Source: Nocardia vermiculata NBRC 100427
GTDB taxonomy: Bacteria > Actinomycetota > Actinomycetes > Mycobacteriales > Mycobacteriaceae
NCBI RefSeq assembly: GCF_001613265.1
Contig: NZ_BDCA01000007.1
Span: forward strand, 1-64,000
Length of the DNA: 64,000 nucleotides
Reading direction: 5' to 3'
Below the pieces are notes generated by a model that saw only the letters and a program-made list of their open reading frames with translations, was not told where the DNA came from and ran no database searches. Position numbers and translations under genes: made by a program. Shown here piece after piece: positions 12,103 to 23,734 of this stretch (its first letter is position 1; every line of letters begins with the position of its first letter).

Positions 12103-12768
12103 TCAGCCGGCCGTCTCGGGCGACAGCTCGTCCGGTGACATGCCCAGGACCTCACCGAGCTGCTCGAGCGTCACCGCGCCCGCGCGCAGTACTCGCGGGC
12201 GATCGGCCGTCAGGTCGACGATCGTCGAGGGCACGCCGTGGTCGGCGGGGCCACCGTCGAGGTAGGTACCCACCAGCGAGCCGAGCTGGTCGCGTGCCTC
12301 GGTCACCGTGGTGGCCGGCGGCTGTCCGGAGACGTTCGCACTCGATACCGCCATCGGCCCCACCTCACGCAGCAATTCCAGCGCGATGGGATGCAGCGGC
12401 ATGCGCAGCATCACGGTGCCGCGGGCATCCCCCAGATCCCACGCCAGCGATGGCGCCTGCTGCACCACCAGGCTGAGCCCGCCCGGCCAGAACGCGCGGA
12501 TCAGATCGCGGGCTCTGGGTTGTACGGAGAACACGAGTCCGTCGATGGTGTTCCACGAACCCACCAGCACCGGCACCGGCATATCGCGCCCACGCCGTTT
12601 GGCCGCGAGCAGGGCGGCCACGGCAGCGGAATCGAACGCGTCCGCGGCGATTCCGTAGACCGTGTCGGTGGGGATGACAGCCAGCCGTCCGGATTTCAAG
12701 GTGGTCCGCGCAGCAGTCAGCCCGGCGGCACGAGAATCGGGATCGGAGCAGTCGTAGACGGTACTCAC
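12103..12768 (-). CDS. sua5: L-threonylcarbamoyladenylate synthase (Sua5/YwlC/YrdC family)
   Basis: Makes threonylcarbamoyl-AMP for the t6A37 modification of ANN-decoding tRNAs. The GTG at 12768 gives 221 residues, the usual length of the actinobacterial form; the open frame extends upstream without conservation. The YrdC fold is shown by KSGRLAVIPTDTVYGIAADAF, KRRGRDMPVPVLV and VSSANVSGQPPATT. The gap to prmC is 176 bases; no gene is seen there. Confidence 0.94.
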   Translation of the reverse strand: MSTVYDCSDPDSRAAGLTAARTTLKSGRLAVIPTDTVYGIAADAFDSAAVAALLAAKRRGRDMPVPVLVGSWNTIDGLVFSVQPRARDLIRAFWPGGLSLVVQQAPSLAWDLGDARGTVMLRMPLHPIALELLREVGPMAVSSANVSGQPPATTVTEARDQLGSLVGTYLDGGPADHGVPSTIVDLTADRPRVLRAGAVTLEQLGEVLGMSPDELSPETAG

Positions 12769-12944
12769 GGCGCCGAGTCTATTGAATGTGTCTCTCGGCA
12801 CTGTGCCCGGCGTCGGGCCCGGCTGTGGCGACCGAGTGGCAACTATCACCGAACGGTAGTAGTCCACCGCAACAGTTACCAACTGGCATACCCGCTGAAT
12901 GCGCGCCCGCACGCCGCAGGGACCACTCGATCGAGCGAAAGACG

Positions 12945-13811
12945 CTAGGTCCGCAACCGTGCAGCGACGAAGCGGGGGCGGCCGGCCAGATCGGGATGTT
13001 CGGTGATCTGGTCGAATCCGCCGTGGGCGGCGAACAACGCCGCGACCTCGGAGCCGTGCGAGTCGTCGTGTTCGACCGCGACGAATCCGCCCGGGCGCAG
13101 CAGTCGCGCCACCGTGCTGATCATGGGTGCGATCACGGACAATCCGTCGACGCCACCGAACAAGGCCAGATGCGGATCATGCTCGGCCACTTCGGGATCG
13201 AGCACCGCGCCGGTGGGAATGTAGGGCGGATTGGCGACGACCAGATCGACGCGGCCGTTCAGCTCGGCCAGTACATCCGCGCTCGTCACATCGCCCGCGG
13301 ACACCGTGACGGGGGTATCGCCCTGCGCCTGCTGCCGATCGGCATTGCGCTGAGCCCACCGCCGGGCCGTGGGATCCAGCTCCACCGCGTGCACCCGGGC
13401 GTCGGGCCTGGCGTGGGCGATCGCAAGCGCCAGCGCGCCCGATCCGGTACACAGATCCACCACCATCGGCGGCCGGTCGTGTCCGGCCGCCTCCAGTCGC
13501 GCCAGGGCCCACGCGAACAGCAGCTCGGTTTCCGGACGTGGCACGAAAACCCCCGGCCCCACGTCGAGATCCACTTCCCCCAGGGACGCGGTACCGGTCA
13601 GATGCTGCAGCGGCACCCGGTCCGCGCGGCGCGCCACCAGCGTGTGGAACTGTTCGAGTTGTTCCGGAGTCACCATCGGAATCAATGCCAGCCGCGAGCG
13701 CTCGGCCTCGAGCACACGGGCAGCCAGATATTCGGCATCGATCTGCGGGCTGGGGACCCCCGCCGACGCGAGCGTGCGGGCAGCCGCGTTGACCGCGGGG
13801 CGCAGCGGCAC
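12945..13811 (-). CDS. prmC: Peptide chain release factor N5-glutamine methyltransferase
   Basis: Methylates the GGQ glutamine of release factors. From the GTG at 13811 the protein is 288 residues. It has the N-terminal PrmC helical domain, the SAM-binding DLCTGSGALALAIAH motif and the NPPY catalytic motif (VANPPYIPTG) that binds the substrate Gln. It sits downstream of its substrate gene prfA, as in most bacteria. The start is chosen by alignment to the family; the ribosome site is weak. Confidence 0.94.
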   Translation of the reverse strand: MPLRPAVNAAARTLASAGVPSPQIDAEYLAARVLEAERSRLALIPMVTPEQLEQFHTLVARRADRVPLQHLTGTASLGEVDLDVGPGVFVPRPETELLFAWALARLEAAGHDRPPMVVDLCTGSGALALAIAHARPDARVHAVELDPTARRWAQRNADRQQAQGDTPVTVSAGDVTSADVLAELNGRVDLVVANPPYIPTGAVLDPEVAEHDPHLALFGGVDGLSVIAPMISTVARLLRPGGFVAVEHDDSHGSEVAALFAAHGGFDQITEHPDLAGRPRFVAARLRT

Positions 13812-13996
13812 ACGGCGCGTACCCGCCTCGCCGGATGGATTGCCGTGCAGAGTGCAGCCTCCTGGAGAAGGGCCGGGCCGAACATCGAGAACCCGGCGAA
13901 TACCCCATGATGTCACGGGCGCGCAGAGCCGATCTCACGCCCGGTCGGCGCCGCCGGCCCCGCGCGAGCGGCCGGCGCAACACCACCCTCGGGGTG

Positions 13997-15079
13997 CTAC
14001 TCGGCGGCCAGCCGGGCGGCGCGATCCGCCTCGCCGAGCGCGTCGAGCACTGCATCGAGGTCACCGTCGAGGACCGAGTCCAGGTTGTGCGCCTTGAACC
14101 CGATGCGATGGTCGGTGATGCGGTTCTCGGGGAAGTTGTAGGTGCGGATGCGCTCGGAACGGTCCACTGTGCGGATCTGTGAGGCCCGGCCTGCGGCGGC
14201 ATCGGCATCGGCCTGCTCCTCGGCCAGTGCCTGCAACCGTGCGGCGAGCACCTGCATGGCACGCAGCTTGTTCTGCAGCTGCGAACGCTCGTTCTGGCAG
14301 GTCACCACGATGCCGCTGGGCAGATGGGTGATGCGGACCGCGGAGTCGGTGGTGTTGACGCCCTGCCCGCCCTTACCCGAGGAGCGGTAGACGTCGATAC
14401 GCAGATCGGATTCGTCGATCTGGACCTGCTCGACCTCGTCGGGTTCCGGATAGATCAGGACGCCGGCGGCCGAGGTGTGGATGCGGCCCTGTGATTCGGT
14501 CACCGGCACCCGCTGCACGCGGTGCACCCCGCCTTCGAACTTCAACCGCGACCAGACCCCGTCCCGGCTCGGCTCGCGGCTCTTGATCGACAGGGTGGCC
14601 TCCTTGTAGCCGCCCAGATCGGAGATGTTCGCGTCGAGCACCTCCACCTTCCACCCGTGGCGTTCGGCATAGCGGAGGTACATGCGCGCCAGGTCGGAGG
14701 CGAACAAGGCGGACTCCTCACCACCCTCCCCCGACTTCACCTCGAGTACGACATCGTCGCTGTCGTGCGGGTCACGCGGGGCCAGCAGGTCGGTGAGTGT
14801 GTTCTCCAGCTCGTCGACCTGCTGCTCGAGGTCGGGGACCTCGGCGGCGAAGGAGGCGTCGTCGGCGGCCAGCTCACGCGCCGCGGACAGGTCGTCACGG
14901 GCGGCGGTGAGCTTGGTGTAGGTCGACATGATCGGCGCCAGTTCGGCGAACCGCTTACCGACGCGCCGGGCCTCGGCCGGGTCGTTGTGCAGCGCCGGGT
15001 CCGACAGCTGCGTCTCCAGGCCGGCGTGTTCGGCCAGAATATCGTCGATAGCGGATGGGGCCGTGATCTTGTCGGCCAT
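13997..15079 (-). CDS. prfA: Peptide chain release factor 1
   Basis: Recognises UAA and UAG stop codons and triggers peptide release. The 360-residue protein has the codon-reading domain around residues 190-200 and the GGQ motif at 237-239 within [17 protein letters not shown]. It lies between rpmE and prmC; the hairpin at 15124-15159 may partly separate it from rpmE. Confidence 0.98.
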   Translation of the reverse strand: MADKITAPSAIDDILAEHAGLETQLSDPALHNDPAEARRVGKRFAELAPIMSTYTKLTAARDDLSAARELAADDASFAAEVPDLEQQVDELENTLTDLLAPRDPHDSDDVVLEVKSGEGGEESALFASDLARMYLRYAERHGWKVEVLDANISDLGGYKEATLSIKSREPSRDGVWSRLKFEGGVHRVQRVPVTESQGRIHTSAAGVLIYPEPDEVEQVQIDESDLRIDVYRSSGKGGQGVNTTDSAVRITHLPSGIVVTCQNERSQLQNKLRAMQVLAARLQALAEEQADADAAAGRASQIRTVDRSERIRTYNFPENRITDHRIGFKAHNLDSVLDGDLDAVLDALGEADRAARLAAE

Positions 15080-15123
15080 GGGAGTACTGCCTCCTGCTGG
15101 GAGTTTCGGGCACCAGAAACACA

Positions 15124-15159
15124 CCAACGCCCGGCCTGCGAAGGCAGGACGGGCGTTGG
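15124..15159 (-). terminator. Hairpin between rpmE and prfA
   Basis: Arms CCAACGCCCG and CGGGCGTTGG pair perfectly, extended by GCCTGC/GCAGG towards the loop, 9 bases after the rpmE stop. It is a likely terminator or attenuator lowering prfA-prmC expression relative to rpmE. Confidence 0.65.
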
Positions 15160-15167
15160 CGGGACAG

Positions 15168-15404
15168 CTACTTGGCTTCCGAGGACTCGGACTTCTTGGC
15201 GCGCTTGCCGTAACGGGCCTCGAAGCGGGCGACGCGGCCGCCGGTGTCGAGGATCTTCTGCTTGCCCGTGTAGAACGGGTGGCACTGCGAGCAGACCTCG
15301 ACGGTGATCTGGCCCGACTCCTTGGTGCTGTGAGTCTGGAAGGTGTTGCCGCAACCGCAGACAACGGTGGTCGGCACGTATGCCGGGTGGATTCCTGCCT
15401 TCAT
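15168..15404 (-). CDS. rpmE: 50S ribosomal protein L31, zinc-binding form
   Basis: Large-subunit ribosomal protein bridging the two subunits. The 78-residue sequence has the C+ signature with CGC and [10 protein letters not shown] cysteines that bind zinc, then the [19 protein letters not shown] core and a Lys/Ser-rich tail. Bacteria with a C+ form often have a Zur-regulated C- copy elsewhere; none is in this window. Confidence 0.97.
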   Translation of the reverse strand: MKAGIHPAYVPTTVVCGCGNTFQTHSTKESGQITVEVCSQCHPFYTGKQKILDTGGRVARFEARYGKRAKKSESSEAK

Positions 15405-15798
15405 GGGTGTCCTCTCGATCTGGCCCCGGGTCGCCCGAGCCCACAACCTGATCTGCTGTGTGACCCTCGACGGACGTGAACCGGAACCGACTAGGCGGGA
15501 TGGTCTGCAGATCGCAGACGCACCGGCGATCCAGTATGCCAGAACCGCCGATACGCACGCACAACGCACCCCGGAACGGATTTGTTCCGCGCACCCGTCG
15601 GGGATTCGCCCATCGCTGTCGCAGCGATCCGATGCCCCAGGATCCTCGGCCCCGGAAAGTAACGGCACGCGAATGTGCCGTGCTCGAGCCACGCTGAATT
15701 CGAGTAGTCGGCTACTCGGGAATGCGAACACCACTGTTCGTAGATTCATGGCAGAGCCACAATTCCGACGAAACCAACCGACGACCCGAGGTGAACCA
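15405..15798. promoter_or_regulatory. Intergenic region upstream of rpmE
   Basis: These 394 bases hold no convincing gene. An extended -10-like element, TGGCATACT, about 130 bases upstream of rpmE on the minus strand, is the best promoter candidate, but no well-spaced -35 accompanies it. No Zur-like palindrome was recognised. Confidence 0.3.
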
Positions 15799-16392
15799 GT
15801 GAACTTCCAGGTCGCACGGGGGACGAGTAGATCCCGGTCGCCGTCGCCCGGAGCCCATCGCGCGCATCGCCGCCGAATCCGCATGCTGCCGGGACGCCGG
15901 CATGCGACCGAGATCTACGCCGGATCGGTCCTCGCCACTCTCGCGCTCACCGCCGTGGCCGGGCTCGTCGCCGCACCGGACCGGCCTGCACCCGCGCCGG
16001 CGCCTGCGCAATCCCCCGAGACCTACGAATTCGCGGCGGTCTCGTTCTCGACCGGGTCCATCACCGGAGCCACCGCACTCATCCTGATCGGGCTGATCGG
16101 CGGCGCCGCGATGGTCGGCATGCTGTTCTATTCGCCACGAACGCCGCGCGACGACGACACGCAGCCGCACCACCATCGCACTCCCCCGACCTCCCGTCGT
16201 CGAGCCGCGTCGCCACCCGACGCCGCCGCCCACCGGAGCCCCGGGAAATACGACGCGGCGGCCGCGCCCGAAAGCGCGAACCGCCGCGAAGTGTGCGTGC
16301 GTCCGGTTACTCGTCGAGCGCACCCGGCGCGGTCTTCGAGACCGTCATCAAGAATTCGACGTTGTTCTTCGACTTCTTCAACCGATCGATGA
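15799..16392 (+). CDS. Possible small membrane protein between rpmE and rho
   Basis: Not a recognised family. The GTG at 15799 is preceded by GAGGTGA at a 4-base spacing. The 197-residue frame has a basic N-terminus, a membrane segment at about residues 41-61, a Pro/Ala-rich stretch, a second hydrophobic segment ([24 protein letters not shown]), then a His/Arg-rich tail. The last 86 bases run antisense over the 3' end of rho, which makes the exact C-terminus doubtful. The two hydrophobic segments and the ribosome site support a real gene. Confidence 0.4.
   Translation: MNFQVARGTSRSRSPSPGAHRAHRRRIRMLPGRRHATEIYAGSVLATLALTAVAGLVAAPDRPAPAPAPAQSPETYEFAAVSFSTGSITGATALILIGLIGGAAMVGMLFYSPRTPRDDDTQPHHHRTPPTSRRRAASPPDAAAHRSPGKYDAAAAPESANRREVCVRPVTRRAHPARSSRPSSRIRRCSSTSSTDR
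16254..16288 (-). terminator. Inverted repeat just past the rho stop codon
   Basis: Perfect 8-base arms CGCGGCGG and CCGCCGCG, 19-base loop, begin 18 bases after the rho stop. It may terminate rho; it falls inside the doubtful plus-strand frame. Confidence 0.45.
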
Positions 16393-18391
16393 GCAGATCG
16401 ATCGCCTGCTGGGAATCCAGTCCGGACAACACCCGGCGCAGCTTGTGCACGACCGCCATCTCGTCCGGAGACATCAGCAGCTCGTCGTGACGAGTGCTGG
16501 ACGGGTTGATGTCCACAGCCGGGAACACCCGGCGCTCGGCGATCTTGCGATCGAGCTTGAGCTCGGCGTTACCGGTGCCCTTGAACTCCTCGAAGATCAC
16601 CGTGTCACCGGTGGAACCGGTCTCCACCATCGCGGTGGCGATGATGGTGAGCGAGCCGCCGTTCTCGATGTTGCGGGCCGCGCCGAGGAACCGCTTGGGC
16701 GGATACAGCGCGGTGGAGTCCACACCACCGGACAGGATGCGGCCCGAAGCCGGCGAGGAGTTGTTGTAGGCACGACCCAGACGAGTGATCGAATCGAGCA
16801 GCACGACAACGTCCTGGCCCATCTCGACCAGGCGCTTGGCCCGCTCGATCGCCAGCTCGGCGACCGAGGTGTGATCGCTCGGCGGCCGGTCGAACGTGGA
16901 GGCGATCACCTCACCGCGCACGGAGCGCTGCATATCGGTGACCTCTTCGGGACGCTCGTCCACCAGCACGACCATCAGGTAGCACTCGGGGTTGTTGGTG
17001 GCGATCGCATTCGCGATGTCCTGCAGGATCGTGGTCTTACCGGCCTTCGGCGGTGACACGATCAGGGCGCGCTGTCCCTTACCGATCGGCATGATCAGGT
17101 CGATCACGCGCGTGGTCAGCTTGGGGTTCTGCGCAGTCTCGAGCCGCAGCCGCTGATTGGGGTACAGCGGAGTCAGCTTGTTGAACTCCGGCCGGCGCTT
17201 GGCAGCGTCGACATCGGAGCCGTTGACGGTGTCCAGCCGCACCAGCGGATCGAACTTCTGCCGCTGATTGCCCTGCTCACCCTCGCGAGGGGCGCGGACC
17301 GCACCGGTGATCGCATCACCGCGACGCAGGCCGTTCTTGCGCACCATGTTCATCGAGACGTACACATCGTTCTGACCGGCCAGGTAACCGGAGGTACGAA
17401 CGAAGGCGTAGTTGTCGAGCACATCGAGGATGCCGGCAACCGGCTGCAGGACATCGTCGTCGCGCAGCTCGACGTCGCGACCGTCACCACCGTCACGGTC
17501 GCGCCCGCCACGGCGACGCTCGCGGAAGCGCCGGCCACGACGTCCGCGGCCGCCTTCCTCGTCGTCGCCACCGCGCGCCGGCCCGTTACCGGACTGATTC
17601 TGGCCACCGCCGGACTGGTTGCGATCGCGACGACGCTCGCCCTGATCCTGATCGGACTTGCCGTCACCGGAATCGGATTTCGACTCGCCCTTGTGATCCG
17701 AGCGTGCATCACCGCCGCGGTTGTCACCGTCGCCACGCTGGTCGCGGCCGCGGCGCTGGCGGCCCCGCCCCCGCTGACCGCCGTCACGACCGGACTCGTC
17801 GCCCGAATCGGCCGGGCGCGCAGCAGATTCCGCCGCCTCGTTCTTCGACGCCGACGCGGCCTCGCTCTTGGCAGGCTCGCTCTTGGCAGGCGCGGGCTCC
17901 GCAGCGACATCGTCGAGCGTCTGCTGGCGACCACGACCGTTGCGCGAACCACCGCGCGGCGATTCGCTCTTGGCACGCTCCTTACCGGTCGATTCGGCAG
18001 CGTTCGCGGAGGTCTCGGCCTTGGCGGCGCCGGCGTCCGGAGCGGACTTCGCAGCGGAATCCGCCGCGTCCGCCGCAGGCTGGGCCGCGGCGTTCTTCTT
18101 GTCGGCGCCCTTCGCATCGCTACGACCACCGCGCGGCGGCTTACCGGCGGCAGCGGCCTGATTTTCCTTGATAGCGGCGATGAGATCGCCCTTACGCATC
18201 CCGGATGTACCTCGGATACCGAGCTCTCCGGCAAGCGCACGCAACTGCGGCAACAACATTCCAGTCAGCCCCGATCGTGCGACGTCGGTATGTTCGCTCA
18301 TCTTCGAAATCTGTCCGGAGTCACTTTCGCGGCCGTCCGAGGGATTTGCAGTGTCCACCCCGGGTGTCGCGAGCAGGTCCGTATCTGTCAC
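16307..18391 (-). CDS. rho: Transcription termination factor Rho with long disordered insertion
   Basis: RNA-dependent ATPase that ends transcription. The GTG at 18391 follows AGGA at a good distance and gives 694 residues, against 419 in E. coli. Order: Rho N-terminal SAP-like domain (about 44-77), an Ala/Lys- then Arg/Asp/Gly-rich low-complexity insertion (about 80-308), the RNA-binding cold-shock-like domain (about 314-365), then the ATPase with Walker A PPKAGKTT at 447-454, LVDERPEEV and LLDSITRLGRAYN. Such inserts are known in high-GC actinobacterial Rho and affect RNA contact; bicyclomycin response cannot be read from sequence. The gene has a long leader, suggesting autoregulation. Confidence 0.97.
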   Translation of the reverse strand: MTDTDLLATPGVDTANPSDGRESDSGQISKMSEHTDVARSGLTGMLLPQLRALAGELGIRGTSGMRKGDLIAAIKENQAAAAGKPPRGGRSDAKGADKKNAAAQPAADAADSAAKSAPDAGAAKAETSANAAESTGKERAKSESPRGGSRNGRGRQQTLDDVAAEPAPAKSEPAKSEAASASKNEAAESAARPADSGDESGRDGGQRGRGRQRRGRDQRGDGDNRGGDARSDHKGESKSDSGDGKSDQDQGERRRDRNQSGGGQNQSGNGPARGGDDEEGGRGRRGRRFRERRRGGRDRDGGDGRDVELRDDDVLQPVAGILDVLDNYAFVRTSGYLAGQNDVYVSMNMVRKNGLRRGDAITGAVRAPREGEQGNQRQKFDPLVRLDTVNGSDVDAAKRRPEFNKLTPLYPNQRLRLETAQNPKLTTRVIDLIMPIGKGQRALIVSPPKAGKTTILQDIANAIATNNPECYLMVVLVDERPEEVTDMQRSVRGEVIASTFDRPPSDHTSVAELAIERAKRLVEMGQDVVVLLDSITRLGRAYNNSSPASGRILSGGVDSTALYPPKRFLGAARNIENGGSLTIIATAMVETGSTGDTVIFEEFKGTGNAELKLDRKIAERRVFPAVDINPSSTRHDELLMSPDEMAVVHKLRRVLSGLDSQQAIDLLIDRLKKSKNNVEFLMTVSKTAPGALDE

Positions 18392-18691
18392 GGAGATCCT
18401 TTCCTTCCCTCGATTGCCGTGTGCATATTCGAGGGGTCGTCCCGAAGCCCGATCACCGTGCCGAGCTCGGATGCCGTATCGCCTACCCCGCCTGACCGAT
18501 GGGATAACCACCTGGTCGCGGACACCGGTTCACTGAATGGGATTGATCATTCCAGTCGCTATCCCCTAGATGGAAGCCGAAGTCCCGAGTGATTCGAGCC
18601 CCCGAGCCACCTGATTCGAGCAAGGAGCCTGCTGGAGCGATTGCCCTGATGAAGCACCGGCGTCTGACGCGCACGATGTACGGACCAGCCC

Positions 18692-18720
18692 AGAATAGCT
18701 CTGTCCGCCGACGTCAGCAA
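18692..18720 (-). promoter_or_regulatory. Candidate rho promoter with ~290-base leader
   Basis: On the minus strand TTGCTG (18720-18715) and TATTCT (18697-18692) are spaced by 17 bases, just past the thrB stop. Transcription from here would give a leader of about 290 bases before rho. The 342-base gap 18392-18733 contains no plausible gene. Long rho leaders are attenuation sites in other bacteria; that role here is inference. Confidence 0.5.
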
Positions 18721-18733
18721 GACGGCCACGCCG

Positions 18734-20818
<2,085 letters not shown>

Positions 20819-20822
<4 letters not shown>

Positions 20823-22228
20823 TCCTCGGTGCCTTCCAATCTCAAGACGCTGGTCACAGACGTGACGGAATCCAACTCGGCAAGTGCTGCCACCGTAGCG
20901 GCCAGTGCCGACTCGGGGGCGTGGTGGGTGACCACCACCAGTCGCGCACCCTCGTCGTATCCCTCCTGGCGGACCGTCGAGATGCTGACCCCGTGCTCGG
21001 CGAATTTGCCGGATACTGCCTGCAGAACCCCGGTGCGGTCGGCAACCCGCAGGTTCACGTGGTAGCGGGTGGGGATGTCACCGATCGGTGCGATCGGCAG
21101 CTCAGCATAAACCGACTCGCCGGGGGCGCGGCCACCGTAGAACTTGTTGCGGGCGGCCATCACCAGATCGCCCATCACGGCCGACGCGGTCGGCGCACCA
21201 CCGGCCCCCTGGCCGTAGAACATCAACCGGCCGGCGTTCTCCGCCTCGACCACCACGGCATTGAACGCGCCGTTGACCGTCGCCAGCGGGTGCCGCCGCG
21301 GGATCAGCGCCGGGTAGACGCGCACCGACACCCGATCCTTACCGCCGGTCTGCGGTGCGACCACATCGGCCAGGCTCGGGGTCTCGACCACGGAACCGTC
21401 CAGCGCGAGCCGGTCGGTGCCGGGCATGCGCTCGCAGATGGCGAGCAGTTTCACCGTGCATCCCACCGCGTCGGCGGTCTCGAGGTCCTCCGCGGTGATC
21501 TCGGTGATGCCCTCGCGATACACGTCGGCGGCGGTGACGCGGGTGTGGAAGGCCAGCGAGGCCAGGATCGCAGCCTTGGCGGCGGCGTCGTAGCCCTCCA
21601 CGTCGGCAGTCGGGTCGGCCTCGGCGTAGCCCAGCCGGGTCGCCTCGGCCAGGGTGCCGGCGTAGTCGGCACCGGTCTCGTCCATCGCTGACAGAACGAA
21701 ATTCGTTGTGCCGTTGACGATCCCGACCACGCGGTTCACCCGGTCACCGGACATCGACTGAATCAGTGGACGCACCACCGGGATGGCACCGGCCACCGCG
21801 GCCTCGAAGTACAGATCGGCCCGGCTGCCCTCCGCGGCGGCGGCCAGCTCACCGGTGTAATCGGCGAGCAGCGCCTTGTTCGCGGTGACCACGGACTTAC
21901 CACCGTGCAGCGCGGCGAGAATCGCCTTGCGGGCGGTATCCATCCCGCCCATCAACTCGACGACCAGATCGACGTCCGACCGTGCGACCAGTGCCTCGGC
22001 ATCGGTGGTCAGCAATTCGGCAGGGATGCCGCGATCGACGTCGGTACGCCGGACCGCGACTCCGCGCAATACGAGCGGTGCTCCCACCCGCGCACGCAGG
22101 TCATCGGCGTGTTCGAGCAGAATCCGCACCACCTCGGTGCCGACATTGCCCATCCCGAGCACGGCGACACCGATCGGATGCTCGGCTCCGAATCCACCGG
22201 TGTGGGCCTGGTTTACTGCCTCGGTCAT
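20819..22228 (-). CDS. hom: Homoserine dehydrogenase with C-terminal ACT domain
   Basis: NAD(P)H-dependent reduction of aspartate semialdehyde to homoserine, the branch point to threonine and methionine. The 469-residue protein has a Rossmann motif GMGNVG (25-30), the catalytic domain with [14 protein letters not shown], and a C-terminal ACT domain (about 385-460), which in Corynebacterium mediates threonine inhibition. It overlaps both lysA upstream and thrC downstream by 4 bases (ATGA). Confidence 0.98.
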
Positions 22229-23655
22229 GGGTGCACCTCCGTCGCTTCCAGGCTCATCAGATCCGACACGGTCTCCCGGCGCAACAGCAGCCGGGCCCGG
22301 CCGTCGCGGACCGCGACCACCGCCGGTCGGGTCAACATGTTGTACCGGCTGGCCATCGAATAGCAGTAGGCACCGGTGGCCGCCACCGCGACCAGGTCAC
22401 CCGGGGCAACGTCGGCCGGCATCCAGGTGTCGCGGATGACGATATCGCCGCTTTCGCAGTGTTTTCCGACCACCCGTGCCACCACCGGGGCGGCGTCGCT
22501 GGAGCGCGAGACCAACCGGCAGTCGTAGTCCGCCTGATACAGCGCCGGGCGGATGTTGTCGCTCATCCCGCCGTCGACACTGACGTAGCGGCGCTGCGCC
22601 CCGGCATCGAGGGTGACATCCTTGGTGGTTCCGACCTCGTAGAGGGTGACGGTGCCGGGCCCCGCGATCGCCCGCCCGGGCTCGACGGCAAGGGTCGGCG
22701 TCGGCAAGCCGATCTGCGAGGCTTCGGCCTCGACCAGGTCGCGCACCTTTGCCGCGAAGTCGTCCAGGGGCGGCGGATCGTCACTCGGGAGATACGAAAT
22801 ACCCAGTCCACCACCGAGATCCAGAGTCGCGATCTGTTCGGTGCGCTCGACACCGAACTTCTCGATCGCATCGTGCAACAGTCGCAGCATGCGCCGCGCG
22901 GAGATCTCGAAACCGTCGATATCGAAAATCTGCGAACCGATATGGCTGTGCAGGCCCACCAGGCGCAGATTGTCCGCCTCGAAGACCCGAGCGAGAGCCT
23001 GCATGGCATCGCCACCGGCGATCGAGAAACCGAACTTCTGGTCCTCGTGCGCGGTCGAAATGTATTCGTGGGTATGGGCTTCCACGCCGACGGTGACGCG
23101 GACCAGAACGTCCTGCACCACTCCGGCACGGGCCGCGACCGACTCCAGTCGCTCGATCTCGATCAGCGAGTCGACCACAACGTGCCCGACACCGGCTGCC
23201 ACCGCTTGCTCCAGCTCGGCCACTGATTTGTTGTTGCCGTGCAACGCGATTCGCTCGGCCGGGAACCCACCGTGCAATGCGACCGCAAGCTCACCACCGG
23301 AGCACACGTCCAGGTGCAGGCCCTCGTCACGGACCCAGCGCGCGATCTCACCGCACAGGAAGGCCTTCGAGGCGTAGTGCACACGTGCACCGGTACCGAA
23401 GGCGCGCACCATGTCCCGGCAACGGGAGCGGAAGTCGTCCTCGTCGACCACGAACAGCGGCGTGCCGAACTCCGCGGCCAGCTCGGTAACCGGAACACCG
23501 GCCAGCCGCACCACACCGTCGCTGTCGCGCGAGGCGTTGCGGGGCCAGACGTTGTCCGGAAGAACGATCATCTCGCCGGAGTCCGCGGGCCGCTCCGGCA
23601 GGTTGGGGGCGTGGGGGATCTCGGCATGCCGAGGACCCGCCGGATGCGCACTCAC
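22225..23655 (-). CDS. lysA: Diaminopimelate decarboxylase
   Basis: Converts meso-diaminopimelate to lysine. It is a fold-III PLP enzyme of 476 residues: the PLP lysine lies in [11 protein letters not shown], the glycine loop in [11 protein letters not shown], and the active-site segment GKHCESGD supplies a residue across the dimer. It lies 79 bases after argS and its stop overlaps the hom start. Confidence 0.97.
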   Translation of the reverse strand: MSAHPAGPRHAEIPHAPNLPERPADSGEMIVLPDNVWPRNASRDSDGVVRLAGVPVTELAAEFGTPLFVVDEDDFRSRCRDMVRAFGTGARVHYASKAFLCGEIARWVRDEGLHLDVCSGGELAVALHGGFPAERIALHGNNKSVAELEQAVAAGVGHVVVDSLIEIERLESVAARAGVVQDVLVRVTVGVEAHTHEYISTAHEDQKFGFSIAGGDAMQALARVFEADNLRLVGLHSHIGSQIFDIDGFEISARRMLRLLHDAIEKFGVERTEQIATLDLGGGLGISYLPSDDPPPLDDFAAKVRDLVEAEASQIGLPTPTLAVEPGRAIAGPGTVTLYEVGTTKDVTLDAGAQRRYVSVDGGMSDNIRPALYQADYDCRLVSRSSDAAPVVARVVGKHCESGDIVIRDTWMPADVAPGDLVAVAATGAYCYSMASRYNMLTRPAVVAVRDGRARLLLRRETVSDLMSLEATEVHP

Positions 23656-23734
23656 GATAATTCCTTCCTCGGGGTGTTCAGGGTCGGCCGAACTCGTTGT
23701 TCGGCGCTCGATACCAGGGGACGGGGCCGGCTGC

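Noticed and set aside
15712..16323. 203-codon minus-strand frame between rho and rpmE
   Set aside because: Its translation is Arg/Gly/Asp-rich without hydrophobic structure, while the opposite strand has a ribosome site and membrane segments.
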